The notes: generated by a model from the letters alone, not told the origin. A DNA stretch of 64,000 nt from Mortierella sp. BCC40632 (GCA_011634665.1 WAEK01000005.1:171001-235000); one strand, 5' to 3'; numbered from the stretch's first letter, positions 48,554-60,825 are shown. A program made the numbers and translations.

Positions 48554-49411
48554 ATGGGTCGCATGCACAGCAGTGGTAAGGGTATCTCGAGCTCCGCTCT
48601 CCCCTACAAGCGCTCTCCCCCTTCGTGGTTGAAGGCCACCCCCGAGGATGTTTGCGAGTCTATCTTCAAGCTCGCCAAGAAGGGTATGACCCCCTCGCAG
48701 ATCGGTGTCATTCTCCGTGACTCTCAGGGTATTGCCCAGGTCAAGAACGTCACTGGTAACAAGGTCCTCCGTATCTTGAAGTCCAACGGTCTCGCTCCCG
48801 AGATTCCCGAGGATCTTTACCACTTGATCAAGAAGGCTGTCTCTGTCCGCAAGCACTTGGAGCGCAACCGCAAGGACTGCGATGCCAAGTTCCGCCTCAT
48901 TTTGATCGAGTCCCGTATCCACCGTCTTGCCCGTTACTACAAGACCGCTGGCCAGCTTCCTCCCACCTGGAAGTAGTATCTACTTCGTGTCACCCCCCTC
49001 CATCTCTTGATTGATTTGATGCTTGCTTTTTTGGATGTTTTTGCTTTGCTTTTGCTTTTGCTTTTGCTTCTGCTTGTTTTTTCTGCTTTTTGCTGCTTTT
49101 TGCTTTGCTTTGCTTTTTGCTTTTTTCAATCTTCAAACCAATCTTCAAACAAACCTATATCAGACAGTACGTCAGAGTCTCTAAGGGGATGATGTGGAGG
49201 ATGACAAGACAGCATGGTTATAGACCCATTTTTTGGGAGCTTTCCATGTTGATTCTTCATCCTCCATTGAACCCTGCTCGGTATTCGTCAGCCTTAACTC
49301 GATAACCCGCGAATCTTTCTCTCCTCTCTCTCTCTCTCTGCCTCTGTATTTTTATTCTTCGTCTTTTCTCTCAACAGCGAGTCCGCCACTGCCTCCGCCC
49401 TCGTCGCCTAA
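48554..49411 (+). CDS. RPS13: 40S ribosomal protein S13 (uS15)
   Basis: Two exons, 48554-48975 and 49378-49411, encode 151 residues, exactly the eukaryotic S13 length. The start [20 protein letters not shown] and the block [20 protein letters not shown] are unmistakable. The apparent stop after LPPTWK is only TA|G at the intron donor (TA|GTATCT). Splicing to the 34 nt last exon completes the Tyr codon and adds [10 protein letters not shown] then TAA, restoring the conserved C-terminus. The protein sits in the small ribosomal subunit platform. Codon use is strongly biased to C-ending and CGT/AAG codons. The 402 nt terminal intron is long for this locus and contains a hairpin-forming sequence. 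Confidence 0.97.
49195..49266 (+). other. Inverted repeat in the RPS13 intron
   Basis: A perfect 10 bp inverted repeat (TGGAGGATGA at 49195-49204 and its complement at 49257-49266) encloses 52 bases of non-repetitive sequence in the only intron of RPS13. Ribosomal protein introns often host snoRNAs, but I do not see clean C/D or H/ACA boxes. Confidence 0.3.
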
Positions 49412-50461
49412 ATGGTTGTTCCACAATTGTCTGCCGTCACGAAGCCGAAGTCGAATGGTCGTCGCGCATCTCAATAAAAACAGATACGACTCTATTCTTC
49501 AGAAAAACACCCAAGTGTTCACCCATGCCCCCCTTTTTTTTTTTTTTGTCCGGCCGAAGCAAAAAAAGAAAGCGAGTCAAGAGCAAAAGGGAAGGAACGA
49601 GAAAAAAAAAAAAACGAATGCCAGTGGAAACTGTGGACCTCACGGAAAACTGTATCAGGGCAACTCTTTTTTTTTCTTCTTCCTACCGAGGACACATTGA
49701 CCAAAGATTGCTTCTTTTGTTCGGACGATTTTATCAAGGGAGAGGTGTGATGACAGCATATCTATTTGCACGAGAACTACACCATGTGTGTTCATTTGTA
49801 TTTCACACTGCCTGACCTCTCCCATCGAACGAAGCAATCTTTTTTCTTTTACTCTTTGTGACCTTGGTCGATCGTTCGTCCTAGCTAGGAAAAAAGGGTG
49901 TTGAAAAGTAGGAGAGAGAGAGAGAGAAAGGAGGAAATAAGACGTGATCTTATTCCCCTAGTCTCTTTCCACTCCTAACCCTCATCATCCTCTTTTCTGG
50001 TTGGCGATGTTCGGTTGGTCCCTGCTCCCCAAGACCCTTTTTTTTTTTTTTTTTTTTTTTTTTGAATATGTTGCTTCTTGGCTTAGTGTTTGATATATGC
50101 CAATTGGGATGATTTAAGTAGTAGCGTTCTTGTGGGTGTGGTAAGAGAGAGATGTGCACAATTAGGCTGCATCTGGGTAAAAAAAAAAAAAAAAAAAATG
50201 GTAGAAAGTAATCCCTGGGACGGAAGGTTCTTTTTTAGTTTTTTTTTTTTTTTTGAAAAAAAAGGGAGACTCAGCAAGCAGCTGGGCAGTTTTTTTCTTT
50301 TTCTTGGCCATCCCCAGTTCGGCCCATTTTCACATCTCATCTCTGTTTCTCCCTGAGCCCGCTTTTCACTCCTTCTCTCCTCTCCTTCCATCTCACCCTG
50401 TCCTCCAACATCCATATCACATCCTATAAAAAAAAAAAAAAAAAAACCTCCTCTTTCTTAT

Positions 50462-50495
<34 letters not shown>

Positions 50496-50603
50496 CTTTT
50501 TTCTTTTTTTTTTTTTTTTTCCTCCGTTCAATTGACTGATGCAAAGAAGGAGACATCGACTCAGCATCCCTCGACTCAGACTCAAGCCCAAATTAAGACC
50601 ACT
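49412..50603. other. 1.2 kb spacer between RPS13 and the SLC35C2-like gene
   Basis: No gene is visible. T and A runs occur at 49531-49546, 50038-50063, 50179-50198 and 50427-50446. A CT tract followed by a long T-rich run (50465-50520) directly precedes the next gene and is probably its promoter or leader. Confidence 0.45.
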
Positions 50604-52293
50604 ATGACCGATTCCTCGCACGGACACGATTCGACTCGACCAAGTCATCCTCACATGACAACTGCTACTACAACTACAGCTACAACTACTACCACCACCA
50701 CAAGGTCACCTCTGATAGAAGACGTGGACGACCAGGATTTGTTCCAACCCAGCCATCACTCGTCTTCGCCAGAACAAGATCGACATCCAACCTCGTTTAT
50801 CGATGCTACTTCGGATAGCTACATGTCGCCTACTAGTTTCTCCAAGTCTCCTCTGTCCTCTCCCTTGCCTGACTCTGACAGGCAGAGAGGTAGTGAGGAA
50901 GAACCTGCCCGTACAAATCCACCTACTTGGAAAACAATGGCCGATTATGATTCTTTCGCATCCGGGAACGACGACGACCACGATGACGACGAAAGTGACT
51001 TTGACGAGAGCAGCTCCTCTGGAGACCTTTCCTCTGATTCAGAGAACGAGAGAACCTCTATCAGTCATGGATATTTGGAAGGGACGCAACGATTGTTGGC
51101 CTCGTCCAGCAATGCCAGGAAAGGTGGTCTTGGCATGGGTATCCGAGCAGGTGAGACCGGAATGGGCACCATGATCGGCTTTGACCTGGAGCAGTCTCCG
51201 TCTCGTCGCGTGTACGATGAGGATGATGACTATGAAGGTATTCATGATGCATTGCCATTGACTGCAATGGATGGTCCCCGATTGGATGCACGTCTCAAGC
51301 AGAAGCAAGAGGAAGCTGAATTCACAGGATCGTTGGGGCATTCAAAGAGCAAGGGTCGCAAGGGTTCCAAGAAGCATCGTCGTTCGAGGAAACGATCTAA
51401 AAAAGCTCGAGGAGAAGACTTGTTGGGTCCAGGATTGGAGTCGGGTCTTGGGATGTCTTCGGAACAAGTGGCCCAACTGGCCAAGCGACAGTTTCGAGTG
51501 CAGATGGTTTGGAATGCGTTCTATGTTTTTGCATGGTAAGAAGAAGTAGAAAGACCCTACTCTGGTTACTCTTTTACATATGTGAAAATATCTTGTTGTT
51601 CTTTCAATGACCATGTGTCTGTGTCTTTGATATACTAGGTATTCATGCTCGACATCATTGTCGTTCTACAACAAGTGGCTCTTTTCGCCTGGACATCATA
51701 ATTTTCGGTTTCCACTCTTTACGACCTGTCTTCATATGGTAGCCCAATTCTCGATGTCCATCCTGACGTTAGCTCTTTTGCCCGCTTTTCGACCCAAGAA
51801 AGCACCTTCTGCAAAAGATTTTGGGTAAAAAAAAAGAAAAAGAAAAATGCGGCGCTGCTTTCAATTCTCTGTCTGCCTTTTTTTTTTTTTGATATGGTAA
51901 AAGAAAAACGGAAACTGACCGGTTGGGAAAGGGATAATTTAGAACCAAGATCATGCCGTGCGCTGTTGCCTCTGGACTCGACATTGGACTTAGCAACAAC
52001 AGTCTAAAGACCATTACGCTCGCCTTTTATAGTATGTTCTCTCGTTTTTTTTGTCTTTTGATTACCTTGTGTCAGAACAGAGTGGTGAGAACGATTCATC
52101 TAACAATTGTTATCTTCTTTCTTTGAGAACAGCCATGTGCAAGTCGTCATCGCTTGCCTTTGTACTTTTATTCGCGTTCCTCTTTAGGCTGGAAAAGCCC
52201 TCTTGGAAATATGTTGGCATTATTGGCGTGATTTGCCTGGGTCTGTTCATGATGGTCATGTCCGAGGTAGACTTTGTGATGATTGGGTAAGTT

Positions 52294-52333
<40 letters not shown>

Positions 52334-53576
52334 CTCCTTTGTGTCGATCCATCAGAATGTTCTTTTATTTTTTTGTGGCCCTCCCTCCCTGGTACCTTTT
52401 TTTTCCTGTTCCTGTTCCCGTGCAGGTTATTGGACCGCGGATGCTAAAAATTGCTCTCTCCCCCTTCTCCTCGCCGATCTACTGTCGATCTTTTAATAAT
52501 GCATAAATTTATTTTTTCTTTTTTTTGCTTTGTCCAAAAAAAAAAAATCTCTCTAGATTCATCCAAGTAATGTTAGCTTCTGTCCTTGGAGGTCTACGAT
52601 GGTCCTTGACCCAATTGTTGCTAGAAAAAAGTGACGCCAAGTCTGGAAGTCTTGCCAACCCCATCTCTACCATCTTGTTCCTATCTCCAATCATGGGCAT
52701 CTGTCTAGCCATTGTAGCAGGGATCTTTGAAGGCTATGGAGCCATCTTTGGATCAACCTTTTTTGAGACGCCCGAGTCGACCCTGCAAACCTTGGGCTTA
52801 CTCCTATTTGGAGGTGTAATTGCCTTTGCGATGGTGTTGGCGGAATACAATCTGATTGCGAGGACAAGTGTCGTCACTCTCTCAGTTCTGGGAATCGTCA
52901 AGGTAAGAGAGGAGCTACAATTTTGACACAAAGTGGAGGGGGGGGGATAAGGGCGAGGAGGCGAGAAGGTGAGGTTGGTCCCACCTATTTTCATACCACT
53001 AACCCACATGTTTGCGACTTTTTTATTTTTTTTTTTCTTTTTCGATGGATACACGAATAGGAAATCGTAACGATCGTAGTGTCATCGTTTGTTTTCCATG
53101 ACAAGTTGACTGTGGTCAATACATTGGGTCTGTTTGTGACCTTGACCGGCATTGGATTCTATCATTACATGAAAATGACCGAGATGAAGGCCAAGGCGGC
53201 CCAAGCTGCTCAAGAACTCTCTCGTCAAGATCTGGCCTCTCGTCCTTCAGATGACAGTGAATCCTTGACTCTGAACCAACCTCTGTCTGGGCCCACCACC
53301 ACCAATAACAACAACAACAACATCATCAGCAATAACGACGACGCGTCCACGAGACGACTCAAGAAAAAGAAGCAACGTGAAGGAGAAAAGTTCTTGAAGC
53401 AAGAGGAAAACAAAGCAGGAGGACAACTCCTTGATGAAGGAATCTGGGATGAGGCGCCTTTGTTACTCTCGACTGAACAAGACCAACAACGACAAAACAT
53501 GAGACGAGGAGATCTCTCACAGACGGAGCCATTTGTTCTTGAGGAGGAAGAGGAGGAACATATCCGCTCCAAGTAG
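50604..53576 (+). CDS. SLC35C2-like nucleotide-sugar/triose-phosphate transporter family protein
   Basis: Six exons (50604-51535, 51639-51824, 51943-52031, 52133-52286, 52557-52902, 53061-53576) encode about 740 residues. The membrane core begins near residue 300 with WNAFYVFAWYSCSTSLSFYN, followed by SGLDIGLSNNSLKTITLAFY, KSSSLAFVLLFAF and GGLRWSLTQLLL, all typical of the TPT/SLC35C2 branch (yeast YMD8 type). About ten helices fit the drug/metabolite transporter fold. Family members act in Golgi or early secretory membranes; the substrate cannot be told. Unusual parts are a 300-residue N-terminal extension (Thr repeats, acidic Asp/Ser tract, then a Lys/Arg cluster KGRKGSKKHRRSRKRSKKAR) and a polar coiled C-terminus ending in a Glu run. 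The ATG used follows a T-rich leader; an upstream in-frame TTG codon is ignored. Confidence 0.88.
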
Positions 53577-53794
53577 TCGTCTTTCATAAAAAAAAAAGTT
53601 GGTTAGGATAGAATTCCATTTCATCCCAAGAATAAAAATAAAGTACCCCCCATAACACACTGCTAGGAAAGAATAGAGGAGAACCCGCCCCCAGTTTATT
53701 TGTCAAAAAAAAAAAAAAAAAAAAAAAAATGGAATGAGCTAGGAAGTGAAATAGGTTTTCTTTTTCATTCTATTCCTTCCTTCTTCCTCACCAT

Positions 53795-55728
53795 CTAGGA
53801 TTGGATCGTCTGAAGCTCATAAAAGAGAATGTAGCCGTTCCGGGCCCAGTCAGCCTCCATGTCCATATTTGCATCCGAGTCCCAGGGAATAACCTGGACT
53901 CGATTTCCAGAAGGATCCAGATCATCGTGCCTCAACCAGTTGGGCTCCTGGATCGTTGGGGATGAAGAGGACGAAGCAGATGCTGATGCTGCTGCTGACG
54001 ATGACGAAGAGGAGGACTCGCCTGTACCAGAAGCCACTCCCGTCGTGGTTGAAGTCATGGGCACGGACGGGAACTTGCCCACTGTATCAGCGACATAACT
54101 CCGGTAATGTCCTTGATCCAACCGAGTTCCAAGATGACATACCACAGATTTGAGCTCAAGCATATATCGGACCTTGGGTGGATTGCAATCCAAATAGTCT
54201 CGACTCGTTTGATCCTGTGAAAGTATCGACTCCTCATGATGGTCCTTTTTATCGTCTGATACAGTTTGGGATAGTTTGGATTGGGGTGGTGTGTAAAGTG
54301 GGGGTGGTGTGATTGGAGTCCTGGGCGAATCATTTGCTTGAAGGAACGAGAGCGAGTACTGACGATTCCGTGAGGACGTCAATTGACTCGTATCGATCCT
54401 TATAGGAGACTGATCCTTTGGTGGCGATTCGGACAACAACGTGGAGGTTGCTGTTGTTGTAGAGGTAGCGATCTCTGGAATGGCTTCCGTAGACTCTGCG
54501 TGCATAGGCTCGGCATTGATGGCGGGTATATTATTGCTGGATGGATTGTCATGGGAGGATGTGGAACATTCGCTCGAGGTGGTTGTTGTCTGGGCATGGT
54601 TATTTTCTGTATTGGCCATAGTACTAGTATCGTTGCTGCCAGTGCTACTGCTGCTGTTGAAGGCTTGGTGATTGCTTGGTCGATGAGTGCTTTCAGCAAC
54701 GTCGCGTGCAGACTTTGAGGTGGGATCTCTTGCCTGAGGATTGACAAACCTCGAAAAGTCGATCCGGCGAGGAATATCAATCGGGGTCCCGATCCGCTGC
54801 ATGCGCATGTCGGCTCCGATCGAGTATCGCTTCAGGATCAATGGCAAGATCACCACATCCGCTGGATACTGCGATTGACTCGCATGAATAATGCCGCCCT
54901 GCTCATTTGAAGATGAGTAAAACGGCATGAGTTCCAGGACCTGCCATGCCGATACAGGGACCTCCACCCCAGGCGAACGAGGGACTCCTGTGCCCGAAGA
55001 AACAAGTCGCCTGATTCCTGTCAGTGTGTTGTCATAGAAGTGCTGTGCCAGCAGTTTTTCCAAGGATAGGATCCCATGCAGAGACGAAACACCGTTGTTG
55101 TTGTTGTTACTGTCGCCTCCATTGCCCTTTTCGCTTCTCGACAGAAACTTTGCAAATCCGGACCCCTTGGTAGGTGAAGAGGCCGTCAAAGATGATTCTG
55201 GAGTGGGGATTGAGATTTGGAGCATCCGTTCTGTAATAAACTTGTCGTCATCAACCGAGATCTTTGCTCCATGCAGCAATCGTTGTTCCAGGGGCAAGTA
55301 AGGCAGATGCAACTTTTCGGTCAAGAACATGAACAGTTCGCTCGAGTCCTCTTGACGACTGCTTCCTGGAGGGTCCATGGGACCAGGGCCGTGCCAACCA
55401 CAGCTGTACAAGTGTTGCCTCAGCTCCTTGACCACATGTGCTTGGACCAATCGACCCGATCGAATTTGGTTGACAAACATACGGAGCCATGCTTGGAGTC
55501 GGTGCGTGCGAAGTAAAATATCTTGTCTGTGGTCTTCTCTCCTCGAGCTGGCGATCTCGCCACTGGCATCGCTGTCGGAGTCACTCTCGAGATCTAGGTT
55601 GACAGTCAAGAGACCTTCAAAGGCAGACAGCCGCGCAAACATGGCAAACAGCAAAGAGTCTAAAGGAAGAGGAGAAGGGATGGGAAAATAAAAACACAGG
55701 GAGGGGGCTGTTTAGTATGACAGAGTCT

Positions 55729-55778
<50 letters not shown>

Positions 55779-56689
55779 CTTCTCCCTTTTCCTTAATCCC
55801 ATAGTTCCATACCAATATAGCAGCTGGTCATTTGATCGTTCACAGCACCGCTCAGCGGCGTCAGTGGTTGCACAGCAATCAGAGTTCCTTGAACAGCCTG
55901 CACAAGGTCCTGGCAGTACTGGAGAGTCTGGTCAATGTTCCATTGGTACGAGCTAAGGATGTATTCGGCGGTTTCTTCATCTGCCCGATGCCCCGCGTGC
56001 TCAAAGTAGGACATGACCTGTAGCAATAGAACCTGCTTCTCGGGGTCAAGCGCCATCGACGAAGTAGAAGGTGGTCGTTCCGGTAGGTTTGTTGAGCAGG
56101 GCGAAAAGATGGAAGAGGAAGGCAATGAATCTGCTCGGCATCGGTGGCGACCAGCGCCGTCCAGAGAGGATCGTGGGGGAGCGAGAAGTGTGTTGTTGGG
56201 GCTTCCTGGCTGGCCATTGCTACCATAGCTGCCATAGATGCCATTGCTGCCATTGTTGTTGCTATGGTGATCACTGGGAGAGGAAGAAGCGGCGTAGTAG
56301 CGCTGCTTGTGGACATGAAGGTAGGAACGAATGTTCTTGATAAGCTTGATGGGCGAGCGAGAACGCTTGAGCGTGAGTTTGCCTTGGGCCTTTTCGCTCT
56401 TTTCGGTCTTTTCGGTCTTGGAGCGTTTCTCCTTCTTGATTCGGATCGAGGGGTTGCGCGGGAAGGTGGAGCTGGAGCTTGGTGGCGTGACTGGAGAAGA
56501 TTGGATGGAAGAGGAGGAGAGAGGTGGCGTCGAAGTTCGGGAGGAGGCTGTTGCGTGCTCGAGCGTGGTTGCGGTGGTGGCACTTGCTGCTACGATCTTT
56601 GCTGAAGGAGGTAGGAATGGAAGAGGAGCGGATTGAGGGGTTGGGCGATGTCCTGCAACAGTCCGAGCAGGCTCATGGGAATCGGCCAT
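53795..56689 (-). CDS. CYLD-like ubiquitin-specific protease (deubiquitinase)
   Basis: Two exons (56689-55813 and 55659-53795) give about 913 residues. The Cys box reads NDQMTSCYIDSLLFAMFA, with the predicted nucleophile Cys290; the Asp just after it is split by the intron. The shape resembles the CYLD Cys box (NSCYLDSTLF) more than canonical NTCYMNS. The His box is LDQGHYRSYV with His810, and the C-terminus NGYILFYEL matches the last USP strand. A UBA-like helical segment occupies about residues 213-263, just before the protease. The N-terminus is Ser/Pro-rich with a basic KEKRSKTEKTEKSEK stretch, and a long Ser/Thr/Asn insert splits the catalytic domain, as is common in USPs. The function would be removal of ubiquitin from substrates; chain preference is unknown. 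It is convergent with the SLC35C2-like gene at 218 bp. Confidence 0.88.
55733..55774. repeat. (TC)n microsatellite in the deubiquitinase intron
   Basis: About 42 bp of pure TC within the single intron of the deubiquitinase gene. On the coding strand it reads GA. Confidence 0.95.
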
Positions 56690-57475
56690 GTCGGAGAGAT
56701 GGGTGAGGTGGCTATAGTGAAGGCCGTGATTGGATCAGTGAATGAAGTCAGGGAGACGAATCCAAGCAGCGGCAGAATTGGGGAGGAAGCGATTTCGAGG
56801 AGATGGGATTGGATCGAATAGACAATGGAGAGGAGGAGGAACAGTGAGTGGAGGAGAATGAATGAGAAGAGAAGAGAGAGAGAGAGAGAAAAGAGAGAAA
56901 GAAGAAAGAAAAAGAAGAAGAAGAAAAGAGTGAGAGTCGATGGATGCGGGAAAAGAGAAGAGTCGATAAAGAAGGAGAAGAGTGAGCCTCTTCTCGACAC
57001 AGTCAAGAGAAAGAAAGAAAGAAAAAAAAAGAGCCAAGAGAAGGTGGGAAGAGAGAAAAAATGACCCACACATTCATTCATCCACTCTTTCACACATTCT
57101 TTCCGCCCTTCTCTTTTCTCTCTTCCTCTTTCACAAATCACAAACACAAGCACTGTCATCTCTACTCCAAAAAGCGACACACACACACACACAGCCTGCT
57201 CCGGCCGCCGCTTGCCGCGTCTTTCGCTCCGTTTGCTCCGCCCAATCCCCGCTTCATCAAGCGCCTCCGCAGGTTCATCCTTCTCCTCCTCTCTCTCCCC
57301 CTTGTCCTGACGTAAGCGATTATAGCAAGTGGGTTCGCAGGTCTGTCCGTTGCGAGATTGCTGTCTCTCTTTCAACACCACACACCCCCTTTGCTTCTTC
57401 CTTCTTCATTTCATTCCTACTCCCAAGAGTCTTGCATGGCGCATGTTTCTCCAGATAGAAGATAGAAATATAAAA

Positions 57476-57518
<43 letters not shown>

Positions 57519-58167
57519 GGTAGAGCACAGACATCCCTGCTTTGCCCAGCTGCAACAGAAAATATCCTCTCTCACTTACGTGGCGGGACAGACCTGCTTG
57601 TCACCCAAGTCTTCAAAAGTCGTGGGGCAAAAGAAGGAGGAAAGGAGGCGACTGACATGGAGCAAACAGGATCTTGGCAGTCCAGTCCAATGGGGCGGCA
57701 CCTGACAAATCACCCCCTCCTTGCATAGACTGGACAACTCTAATTTGCGCCACGGAATGTGAGTCGAGGCTGCAGGGAAACAGCCTCGGCCACTTATTAA
57801 TGTCGTCGCCATACCGGTATGGGGTTGGTGGCGGTGGAGCAGCATTTGTGATTTCAGATATCTTAGTAAGGCTACCTTCAAATGGAGCCTGGTCACGGTT
57901 CATGACCGAGCAGGCGTGATCACAAGATCGGAACCAACAGGAGTGAGAGTGTCAAGGAGACAAGAAAGTGGAGCAAGAAAACTACGTTTATTGTTTTGCG
58001 TTTGATGGGTCTCTGTGAATACTGTGGCTCATGGATCCATTCAATGCAAGCTGAGTACAAGTGGTTGATGGCTACATGGTTGATATTTGGTTAGACAAAG
58101 ACCGAAAGAACCAAGAATTGAGTAGGTTTGGTTTGGGGAGAAGACCTAAAGGTGATAAATGTTACTC
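56690..58167. other. 1.5 kb region upstream of the deubiquitinase
   Basis: It begins with the purine-rich promoter side of the deubiquitinase and contains a GA repeat (57481-57515). A minus-strand frame at 57613-57903 has mixed composition, but I could not link it to splice sites or a family. No supported gene. Confidence 0.4.
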
Positions 58168-59267
58168 TCACATCATGAACGGGTGACTTTGTCGGCATTT
58201 TGAGGGACGGCTAGAACCAAGAGAGAGGAACTTTTGGACCTGTGCTTGGGCGAACCTTCACACGATGTATACTCTTTCGATATGTATCTATATCGTAGAA
58301 AACTCAAGAGACTCTAGAAACAGGTAAAAATATAGACATGTTAGAAACACATCTAGAAGTTGGATTCATTCAACATGGTCAACATAAATGTACCTCGAAC
58401 AAAGAGGTCAACACCACAAACATCATCTTCAGGGAGAAGCTTCAAGATCGGGGTTCAGCGCAATCTTCGTCTCCATGCCCCAACCCTGTCTTGGCATCCC
58501 AGACTTGAAATATCCTGTTTGTCACAGCCTTTCCCTCCAAAAGCACCACAGATAATTCCATCTGTGCGATTAAATTTAGAGTCGAGAAATCAGACACCAG
58601 GAGATCAGTGTCTGTACTTTGAGTAATCCGTTGTGTTGGTGTTTTATGAGGCATGAAGAGATAGGGGGTTAGCAATACTACAGACGACTAGATATATTGA
58701 AAAGGAGAGCATCAACACCACTCACCAACTACTTTTTCGTGAATGTGATATTGTCAAGGTGCGTTTCTAAGAAAGATCCTAGTCGCGATTTAAAGGTAGG
58801 CATCCTTGTTGTGTTTGTAATTGCTCCAGAGCTAACCACTGCTGACTGTCAAGGTCAGCACAGAGTAGAGGGTTAGGCCATTGAGAGAAGAAGCTCACAG
58901 GTGAGTCTTTCACATTATTGTATGTCCATGTGCCATCGACACTCGGGTCATATAGTCCTCTTCTCTCCAGGTTATTCCAGACGTATCTGCTTTACAACAT
59001 CTCCTCGATGGAGCTGCAATAATTGTCAGTAGAAGTTCCAGATTCAAATTGTCCATTCAGGTCTTCAATGGAGACAGCTGAGGGTGTCGCCAATGTTGTA
59101 GCAACCTTAGGAAGCATGTCGACTTGATAAACATCCTTTGCAGATTTCACGCCAGCGTATTTTTTTTTTTTGGCGGAGGGTGGCATGTCCAGGTGCTCTG
59201 TGCGGCCTTTTGATGGAAGACCATGCCCGCTTGGAGTTGGGTTGTCGAACGAGCCATCGGAGGCCCT
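58168..59267 (-). pseudogene. Degenerate gene, possibly a PD-(D/E)XK-like expanded fungal family
   Basis: Several protein-like segments lie in order on the minus strand but are broken. Segment 1 (59267-58992) follows a good acceptor and ends CSSIEEML before an in-frame TAA. The same frame resumes (YVWNNLERRGLYDPSV..., 58985 to about 58820). A frameshift is then needed to read TFKSRLGSFLETHLDNITF, which runs into a TAG. A GTGAGT...CTAG gap of only 38 nt (58725-58688) leads to segment 3 (58687 to about 58455), with DLLVSDFSTLNLIAQMEL and VVLLEGK. A further frameshift gives LLPEDDVCGVDLFVRGTF, ending at TAG 58353. A last piece (58313-58168) has more stops. The Asp...Glu-x-Lys spacing in segment 3 recalls the PD-(D/E)XK nuclease core, which is inference only. 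I do not recognise a named family. Confidence 0.5.
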
Positions 59268-60780
59268 CTAAAACATTAGAGAAAACCATAAACTTTGATA
59301 CAAGTCAAATATAGACTACTGAAAAAGTCGCGTAGTTGTGGGCTTTCAAATGCTCTCCTTCCCAGGTCGACAAAAGGGACTGCGCCCAAAACACTTTTAA
59401 CCTCCCATCCGCACCCCAACACTACCAGAGACCCCATTCATCACCGATGAATGGTAATTCTCGTACACCAAACAGGCGATGCATTGGAAAAAAAAAAGAG
59501 GTGTTTGTATGCTGGTCAATGAAAGAATTACTGAAGATGAGCTGAATGGGCGAAATACGTAGTCCGTGGGAACGATAAAAGTGATTGGGGGTAATGTTTG
59601 GGCGGAGCGAGGCGTAGGTAGGGAAGCATGGGCGGAACAATATGCATGCGAGAATAAAAAAAAGGGCAAAGAAAGTGTTGAAGAGGAAGAACTGATTGAA
59701 CAAGAGGAGGAGTGATGAAAGGAAGAGGATGATTGATTGTGAGACGGGGAACATGAGCATCCTTTACTTTTTACGTCACCGTAAACGGAAGATCCTGGTG
59801 TTGACTCTGGTTCCTGCTTCGCATATTAACGTTGAGGAGACTAGATAGCAGTAAATACATGGAGCCATTATATTTCTTGACGCGGGAGACTCTTTCGGTT
59901 GTAGAACCGATCCAGAGCCTCCTAGTGAACATTGCAACGCGAGATGGATTCACCGCGATGGGTGGCAGACAGGTGGGCAGGCCCATGAAGTGTTGGCAAG
60001 GCTTGTTTCGATGCCACTGACAGAAAGTTGCGCAGACAGAGAGGAGAGTTCATCTGCTCTTTTGTTTTTTTAGCGCTCCTTTTACTTTTACTGCAGGATC
60101 AGAGGATAAAAAGGCGCGGTGGGCGGTTATTCCCTGCTCGTTCTGATGGATTGGCTGCCAGTCCATGTGGCTCTCCCCGCTGGTTCTCTCTCCCCTTCCC
60201 CCCCTCTCCCCTTCTCCCCTTCCCCCAAAGTTTTCCCACGTGTTGTCAGAACAGAGTTCAAGACTGCACGCGCATGGCCTTGGCTTATGACCTAACCACG
60301 TCCTGCTCTTCTGGGGGTGAGTGAGTGAGAGTGAGAGTGAGAGAAAGAGAGAAAAGAGAAAAGTGGGATCCGGAGAGACAAAAACCTGGGGTAGCAGGGC
60401 GGAGGATAGCCCGCAAGTAGCCAGAAAGATGAGATGTGTATGAGAATGTGTGAATAAGAGAGAGAGAGAGGGAGAGGGAGAGAGAAAAGTAAGCAACAGT
60501 ATCAGGTCCAGTAAACGTAGATTGTGGCGAGCGGGTGAATGCATGGGCGCATGGTGTGGTGTTGGACCTCGTCTCCTTTTCTGTGGGCCATGCGGGCCAT
60601 TAGGGCCATCTGGGCGATGAGCAGAGCAAGAGCAGAACAGAGACAGAGAGGACAGCCGACTTGACCTGTGAACTCTTGTATGGGTCGTCTGTTGCCTCAT
60701 GCAGGCCCTTTGCAGCTCTTTCTCTCTTTCTTTTCTCTCTTTCACTCTCGTTGCTGCCTCGCCTTGCTCTTTCTTTCCTT

Positions 60781-60825
<45 letters not shown>

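Noticed and set aside
48554..48976. RPS13 as a single-exon gene ending at the TAG at 48974-48976.
   Set aside because: This would drop the conserved last 11 residues; the TAG spans a splice donor and the missing C-terminus is encoded at 49378-49411.
57613..57903. Minus-strand frame of 96 codons near the deubiquitinase.
   Set aside because: Composition is mixed, there are no domain features, and it is not in phase with any splice-linked segment. It could be a further remnant of the decayed gene, but this cannot be shown.
58360..58626. Plus-strand frame of 88 codons.
   Set aside because: It is antisense to the segments of the decayed gene, which have stronger protein-like character on the minus strand.
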